Position numbers and translations under genes: made by a program
In this document: piece by piece, positions 29,961 through 34,464 of the stretch
Layout of the letters: each line of letters begins with the position of its first letter
Position numbering within the stretch: the stretch's first letter is position 1
The notes under the pieces: generated by a model
What the model was told of the DNA's origin: nothing
Seen by the model: only the letters and a program-made list of their open reading frames with translations
Databases searched by the model: none
Assembly: GCA_028689715.1 (NCBI GenBank)
Contig: JAQVCQ010000007.1
Span: 18,981-53,444, forward strand
Reading direction: 5' to 3'
Source of the DNA: Lachnospiraceae bacterium
GTDB lineage: Bacteria > Bacillota > Clostridia > Lachnospirales > Lachnospiraceae
DNA: 34,464 bases

Positions 29961-30812
29961 ATGTCATTGGTAACTTCAGAAAAAATGCTATTAGACGCAC
30001 AGGCAGGTGGATACGCAGTTGGCGCATTCAATGTTGAAAATATGGAAATGGTAAAGGCAGTACTGGCAGCAGCACAGGAATTAAATGCACCGGTAATGCT
30101 TCAGACGACACCTTCTACAATTAAATATGGCACAGTAGAGACCTATGCTGCAATTGTCGCAGCAGAAGCAGCGAAGGTATCGGTACCTGTAGCACTGCAT
30201 CTTGATCATGGCAGCAGTTATGACCTTGCAATTCACGCAGCAAAAACAGGATATACTTCTATCATGATCGATGGATCGGCACTTCCATTTGCTGAAAATA
30301 TTGAACTGACGGCAAAAGTAGTAAAAGAAGTAAGTGCTCTGGGGATTCCAGTAGAAGCTGAACTTGGAAAAGTCGGTGGAAAAGAAGATGATCTTGAAGC
30401 AGAAGCAGACACCAATACCAATCCTGCAGAAGCAGTGGAATTTGTAGAAAAAACAGGAATTTCATCCCTCGCGATCGCAATCGGAACGGCACATGGTTTT
30501 TATGTCGGAGTTCCGGTATTAGATAAAGAGCGCCTTTCCGAAATTAGAAAAGTTGTTTCCATTCCACTCGTACTGCACGGAGCAAGTGGATTAAGTGATG
30601 AAGAAGTCAGAGAGTGCGTCAGTCGCGGAATCTGCAAGGTCAATTTCGCAACAGAACTGCGTGCAGCCTATTCAGAAGCGGTAAAGCACTATTTTGAAGA
30701 AAAACCAGACACGATCGATCCTAAAAAATATGGGGAAGCTGCAATGGAAAAAGTAAAGAATCTCGTTAAGAGCAGAATGATCGTCTGTGGCTGTGATGGA
30801 AAAGCGAACTAG
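29961..30812 (+). CDS. Class II ketose-bisphosphate aldolase (fructose- or tagatose-bisphosphate type)
   Basis: A 283-residue zinc aldolase cleaving a ketose-1,6-bisphosphate to DHAP and glyceraldehyde-3-phosphate. Visible active-site elements are catalytic Asp82 and zinc ligand His83 in HLDHGSS, Glu134 in EAELGKVGG, zinc ligands His178 (GTAHGFY) and His206 (LHGASG). Length and motifs match the GatY/KbaY/FbaA group. Neighbouring GatD-like dehydrogenase and tagatose-6-phosphate-kinase-like protein favour tagatose-1,6-bisphosphate as substrate, but fructose-1,6-bisphosphate cannot be excluded. AAGGAG lies 7 bases before the start, right after the regulator stop. Confidence 0.88.
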   Translation: MSLVTSEKMLLDAQAGGYAVGAFNVENMEMVKAVLAAAQELNAPVMLQTTPSTIKYGTVETYAAIVAAEAAKVSVPVALHLDHGSSYDLAIHAAKTGYTSIMIDGSALPFAENIELTAKVVKEVSALGIPVEAELGKVGGKEDDLEAEADTNTNPAEAVEFVEKTGISSLAIAIGTAHGFYVGVPVLDKERLSEIRKVVSIPLVLHGASGLSDEEVRECVSRGICKVNFATELRAAYSEAVKHYFEEKPDTIDPKKYGEAAMEKVKNLVKSRMIVCGCDGKAN

Positions 30813-30839
30813 TAACGAAAGATATGGAGGAATACACTT

Positions 30840-32351
30840 ATGGGGCAGTTTATCTTAAGTATTGATATTGGCACAAGTGCCTGTAAGGTCGCAATATTTA
30901 ACAGAAAGGGTGAAGTGATCGCATCGGTGAATGAAGGTTATCCGGTGTATTATCCAAAGCCCGGTCACATTGAGCAAAAACCTGATGAATGGTGGGAAGC
31001 TACCTGCAGAGGAATAAAAAGAGTCCTGGAAAAAGGGAATGTTACACCGGACCAGATCGCAGGAATTGGGGTAGATGGTCAAAGCTGGTCAGCAATTGCG
31101 ATTGATAAGGAGGGAAATGTACTCTTTAATAATCCGATCTGGATGGATACCAGGGCCAATGATATCTGCATCAGACTGAATCAGGAAATTGGAGCAGACC
31201 AAATTTTTTCTGTTGCCGGAAATCCGTTGCAGCCATCCTATTCTACTGCAAAAATCAGATGGTATCAGGAGACCTATCCTGATCAATATAAAAAAATAGA
31301 TAAAGTATTACAGTCGAACAGCTATATCGTTTATAGAATGACAAATATTGCATCACAGGAAAAATCCCAGGGTTATGGTCTCCATTGTTTTCATCTGCAA
31401 AAAGGGATCTGGGATAGTGAAATGGCTGGCAGACTGGGGATTCCGCTTTCTTTTCTTCCAGACATTTATGATTGTCATGATGTGGTTGGTGGAGTCAGTG
31501 AAGAATGTGCAAGGCAGACGGGTCTGCTTGCTGGAACACCTGTAGTTGCAGGAGGTCTTGATGCAGCCTGCGGAACACTTGGTGCAGGAGTTTATGCAGA
31601 TGGTCAGACACAGGAGCAGGGGGGACAGGCAGGCGGTATGAGTATCTGTACTGACATTTATACAGCAAGTCCTAAGCTGATCTGCAGTTTTCATGTTATT
31701 CCTGACAAATGGCTCCTTCAGGGAGGAACTACAGGCGGAGGCGGAGCACTCAGGTGGTTCGAAGGTGCTTTTGGAGATTATGAAAGAGAACTTGCAAAAT
31801 CAAAAGAGAGCTCATCGTTTGCCATTTTGGATGAACTGGCAGAACAGATTGCCCCAGGCAGTGATGGAATGATCTTTTTACCTTATCTTGCAGGAGAACG
31901 GTCACCGATCTGGGATCCTGACGCAAAAGGTGTTTATTATGGAATCGATTTTAATAAATCAAAATCACATTTTATCAGAGCTTTATTAGAGGGCGTTGGT
32001 TTTTCACTGTTACATAATTTAGAAGAAGCAGAAGCAGCCGGTGCACATGCACAGATGCTCCGCGCTATGGGCGGTGCAGCAAACTCTAGACTTTGGACTC
32101 AGATCAAAGCGGATATTACAGGAAGAAGGATCGAAGTTCCGTCCTCAGATACTGCAACGACTCTTGGCGCAGCCATCCTGGCTGGAATGGGAATCGGCTG
32201 GTATTCAAGTTACGAAGAAGCAGTAAAAGAGACTGTAAAAGTCACAAGAGTACACGAGCCGGATATGGAGAAACATGAGATCTATCAGAAAAACTATCAA
32301 ACATATCGCAGGCTTTATGAAGATCTGAAAGAGACCATGCACAGGAAATAA
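30840..32351 (+). CDS. FGGY-family carbohydrate kinase (xylulokinase-like), possible polyol or ketose kinase
   Basis: A 503-residue sugar kinase with SIDIGTSACKVAIFNRKGEV, the sugar-binding stretch GVDGQSWSAIAIDKEG and IWMDTRA, VVAGGLDAACGTLGAG, MIFLPYLAGERSPIWDPDAKGVYYGI and MRAMGGAANSRLWTQIKADITGRRI. All core FGGY motifs are present. ATGGAGG lies before the start. Between the aldolase and the galactitol-phosphate-dehydrogenase-like gene it would fit as the kinase that makes the polyol-1-phosphate. Xylulokinase is the default family name, but no xylose isomerase is near. Confidence 0.88.
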   Translation: MGQFILSIDIGTSACKVAIFNRKGEVIASVNEGYPVYYPKPGHIEQKPDEWWEATCRGIKRVLEKGNVTPDQIAGIGVDGQSWSAIAIDKEGNVLFNNPIWMDTRANDICIRLNQEIGADQIFSVAGNPLQPSYSTAKIRWYQETYPDQYKKIDKVLQSNSYIVYRMTNIASQEKSQGYGLHCFHLQKGIWDSEMAGRLGIPLSFLPDIYDCHDVVGGVSEECARQTGLLAGTPVVAGGLDAACGTLGAGVYADGQTQEQGGQAGGMSICTDIYTASPKLICSFHVIPDKWLLQGGTTGGGGALRWFEGAFGDYERELAKSKESSSFAILDELAEQIAPGSDGMIFLPYLAGERSPIWDPDAKGVYYGIDFNKSKSHFIRALLEGVGFSLLHNLEEAEAAGAHAQMLRAMGGAANSRLWTQIKADITGRRIEVPSSDTATTLGAAILAGMGIGWYSSYEEAVKETVKVTRVHEPDMEKHEIYQKNYQTYRRLYEDLKETMHRK

Positions 32352-32430
32352 AGAGCAGTCCTGCAGGATTTCAAATAAGAAGTGAAAGAAGAATAACAAA
32401 GCGTTCAAAAGTCGCAGATGGGAGTCAGAA

Positions 32431-33501
32431 ATGAAAGCAGCAGTTGTGCATGCAAATGAAGATGTCAGGTATGAGGAGATTGTGGAACCATCCGTCACAC
32501 CTGACAGTGTTAAGATAAAAATCGCAGTTTCAGGAATTTGTGGGTCTGATGTACCAAGAGTACTGCACCACGGGGTTCATTTTTATCCAATCGTATTAGG
32601 ACATGAATTTTCCGGAGTTGTGGTTGAAATTGGCGAAGGAGTCAAAGAGGTCAAAGTGGGTGATCATGTGACAGGTGCACCACTCCTGCCATGTATGAAG
32701 TGTGAAGACTGTCAGAATGGGAATTATTCGTTATGCAGACATTATAGTTTTATTGGATCAAGACAACAGGGCAGCAATGCAGAATATCTTGTAATTCCGG
32801 AAAAGAATGTGGTAGTACTGGATAAACAGGTTTCCTTTGACAAGGGTGCAATGGTCGAACCCGCAACGGTCGCGATCCATGGTCTGATCCAGAACGATTA
32901 CAAAGGCGGAGGCACGGTCGCAGTACTTGGCGCTGGAACGATCGGGATGTTCACCCTTCAATGGGCTAAAATATTTGGATCTAAAAAACTGGTCGTATTT
33001 GATATCAGCGAGGAAAGACTGGCACTTGCGAAGAAGCTTGGAGCAGATGAAGTCATTAATACAAAAGATGAGAACTTTATGGAACAGGCGAAAGAGCTGA
33101 CTGATGGAAAGGGATATGATTTTGTATTTGAGACTGCAGGAGCAGCACCTACCATGTATATGGCATTTGAACTGGCTGCAAACAAAGCAAACGTATGCTT
33201 CATTGGCACACCACATGTTGACCTGACATTCAGTCCTAAGATGTGGGAGAATATGAACCGCAAAGAATTCAAACTGACAGGATCCTGGATGTCTTACAGT
33301 GCTCCGTTCCCAGGTAAAGAATGGAGTCTGGCAGCACATTATTTTGCAACAGGTGAATTGAAAGTACCTGAAGAAATGATTGCAAAAAAGATTCCAATGC
33401 GTGACGCACAGGAAGCATTTTTATTATACAAAGCACCGGGAGGTGTATCAGGGAAAGTATTGCTTACCAATGAACTTGCAGAAGATGGAGGAGTGCTATG
33501 A
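32431..33501 (+). CDS. Zinc-dependent polyol-phosphate dehydrogenase (galactitol-1-phosphate 5-dehydrogenase-like)
   Basis: A 356-residue medium-chain dehydrogenase. Catalytic zinc ligands Cys37 (GICGSDVPRV) and His58-Glu59 (GHEFSG); structural zinc cysteines 88, 91, 94 and 102 (PCMKCEDCQNGNYSLC); NAD-binding turn LGAGTIGM. It shares with E. coli GatD the stretches GSDxPR, YPIxLGHEFSG, PLLPC, YxFIGSR and the C-terminal GSWMxYSxPxPGxEW, recalled from memory. The likely reaction is galactitol-1-phosphate to tagatose-6-phosphate with NAD+. Sorbitol-type dehydrogenase is the main alternative. GGGAG precedes the ATG; the stop overlaps the next start by four bases. Confidence 0.87.
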   Translation: MKAAVVHANEDVRYEEIVEPSVTPDSVKIKIAVSGICGSDVPRVLHHGVHFYPIVLGHEFSGVVVEIGEGVKEVKVGDHVTGAPLLPCMKCEDCQNGNYSLCRHYSFIGSRQQGSNAEYLVIPEKNVVVLDKQVSFDKGAMVEPATVAIHGLIQNDYKGGGTVAVLGAGTIGMFTLQWAKIFGSKKLVVFDISEERLALAKKLGADEVINTKDENFMEQAKELTDGKGYDFVFETAGAAPTMYMAFELAANKANVCFIGTPHVDLTFSPKMWENMNRKEFKLTGSWMSYSAPFPGKEWSLAAHYFATGELKVPEEMIAKKIPMRDAQEAFLLYKAPGGVSGKVLLTNELAEDGGVL

Positions 33502-34436
33502 TCTTAACAGTAACTTTAAACGCTGCGATCGACAAACGTTATGTTGTTGAAAAGTTTGTACCTTTTACAGTTGGAAGAGTAAAAGAATGTACTTATTCTG
33601 CAGGTGGTAAGGGACTAAATGTTTCAAGGATCGCAGCAACTTACGGAGAAGAAGTCGTCGCCACAGGATTTCTAGGCGGTCATTCAGGTGCATATATTTC
33701 TGAGGCTATAGAACAGGATGGCGTAAAAAGCGCATTCTTATTTACAAAAGGAGAAAGCAGATCCTGTATCAATATCTATGATGAAACAACAAAACAGCAG
33801 ACTGAACTGCTCGAACCAGGCATTACAGTCTCAAAAGAAGAACTGAATGCATTCCTTGCTCATTATGAGATGCTTGTTCAAAAAGCAGATGTAATCAGCA
33901 TTTCTGGAAGCGTTCCAAAAGGAGTTCCTGTTACATACTATTCAGAGCTGATCAAAATTGCCAGAAAATATAAAAAACCGGTCTTGATGGACACCAGTGG
34001 AGAACTGCTTGAAATGAATCTGGAGGCAAATCCGGATATGGTCAAACCCAATGATGATGAGATCGCGATGCTGACAGGAAAAGAACAGTTATCAGAAGAA
34101 GAGCTGATCGATGAAGCAGTCAGGCTCCATCAGAAAGGGATTGCCTATACGGTGATCTCGCTTGGTAAAAGGGGTTCGCTGACAGTCTGCAGTGATGGAA
34201 TCTTCAGAGCAAGGGTACCACAATTCAAACCGGTCAATACAGTCGGGTGTGGTGACGCCATGACAGCTGGATATGCAATTGGAATTGCAAAAAAAATGAG
34301 TGGAGAAGAAACAGTTAGACTTGCAAGTGCGATCTCTTCAGCTAGTTCAATGTGTGCGGGAACCGGGGAATTTCATCTGGAGGATCTGGATGGTATGCTT
34401 GCACAGATAGAAATAGAAACGATCACTCGATCATAA
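33498..34436 (+). CDS. 1-phosphofructokinase / tagatose-6-phosphate kinase-like protein (PfkB family, FruK/LacC group)
   Basis: A 312-residue kinase with the FruK/LacC start ILTVTLNAAIDKRYVVEKF, SAGGKGLNVSRIAATYG (about 34-50), the ISGSVPKGVPVTYY stretch, KPNDDEIAMLTGK and the catalytic VNTVGCGDAMTAGYAIG with the base Asp. It phosphorylates a ketohexose phosphate, either fructose-1-phosphate at C6 or tagatose-6-phosphate at C1, giving the bisphosphate for the aldolase encoded at 29961. Context favours tagatose-6-phosphate. ATG at 33498 overlaps the dehydrogenase stop (ATGA), and GGAGGAG lies just before. It is the last complete gene; 28 bases follow with no visible terminator. Confidence 0.88.
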   Translation: MILTVTLNAAIDKRYVVEKFVPFTVGRVKECTYSAGGKGLNVSRIAATYGEEVVATGFLGGHSGAYISEAIEQDGVKSAFLFTKGESRSCINIYDETTKQQTELLEPGITVSKEELNAFLAHYEMLVQKADVISISGSVPKGVPVTYYSELIKIARKYKKPVLMDTSGELLEMNLEANPDMVKPNDDEIAMLTGKEQLSEEELIDEAVRLHQKGIAYTVISLGKRGSLTVCSDGIFRARVPQFKPVNTVGCGDAMTAGYAIGIAKKMSGEETVRLASAISSASSMCAGTGEFHLEDLDGMLAQIEIETITRS

Positions 34437-34464
34437 CAAGTAAATCACTCAATAATCAAAAATC

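Noticed and set aside
32758-33339. A 193-codon minus-strand frame inside the polyol-phosphate dehydrogenase gene
   Set aside because: Antisense to a well conserved gene, no ribosome binding site or recognisable motif.

Overview
The window looks like a chromosomal segment of an anaerobic gut Firmicute of the Lachnospiraceae type (relatives of Roseburia, Blautia or Ruminococcus). This is inferred from AT-rich low-GC sequence, strong AGGAGG-type ribosome binding sites, codon use, TTGACA/TATAAT promoters and the gene families present. Genes are dense, mostly on the + strand, and no gene-free stretch exceeds 300 bases. No tRNA, rRNA, CRISPR array, insertion sequence or prophage gene was seen.

Layout: (1) 1-5027, the first codons of a divergent response regulator, then a ribose-type sugar ABC importer (ATPase, two permeases, lipoprotein binding protein). 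(2) 5090-9397, L-rhamnose mutarotase, rhamnulokinase, a convergent AraC-type regulator and an L-fucose/L-arabinose-isomerase-family enzyme. (3) 9511-24738, a roughly 15-kb operon behind a perfect consensus promoter. It encodes a glycyl-radical enzyme bacterial microcompartment of the fucose/rhamnose class (usually called GRM5): propanediol dehydratase and activase, PduU-like shell protein, PduV-like GTPase, fuculose-phosphate aldolase, GlcG/PduO-C-like protein, CoA-acylating aldehyde dehydrogenase, alcohol dehydrogenase, four single-domain shell proteins, PduL, EutN-type vertex protein, PduS-like flavo/Fe-S protein and a PduT-like shell protein. A DeoR regulator and a second rhamnulokinase follow. 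(4) 24854-28956, a second DeoR regulator with its own promoter/operator, a fructose-6-phosphate-aldolase/transaldolase-like protein, an FGGY kinase and a PfkB kinase, ended by a strong terminator. (5) 29070-34436, a GntR/HutC regulator with a clear operator, a class II ketose-bisphosphate aldolase, an FGGY kinase, a galactitol-1-phosphate-dehydrogenase-like protein and a 1-phosphofructokinase/tagatose-6-phosphate-kinase-like protein.

How it works together (inference from known families): imported 6-deoxyhexose is mutarotated, isomerised and phosphorylated, and the resulting rhamnulose- or fuculose-1-phosphate enters the compartment. The aldolase releases DHAP and L-lactaldehyde. The alcohol dehydrogenase can reduce lactaldehyde to 1,2-propanediol, the B12-independent glycyl-radical enzyme dehydrates it to propionaldehyde, and PduP/PduL convert that to propionyl-phosphate, with propanol as the alternative product. 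The targeting helices on aldolase, aldehyde dehydrogenase, alcohol dehydrogenase and PduL fit this. The compartment class is already known. The less ordinary points are the arrangement of three shell genes in one frame around a stop codon, a shell protein with an enlarged pore loop, a cysteine cluster in the aldolase tail, the non-classical isomerase, and what looks like a galactitol/tagatose-type pathway built on an FGGY kinase instead of a phosphotransferase system.
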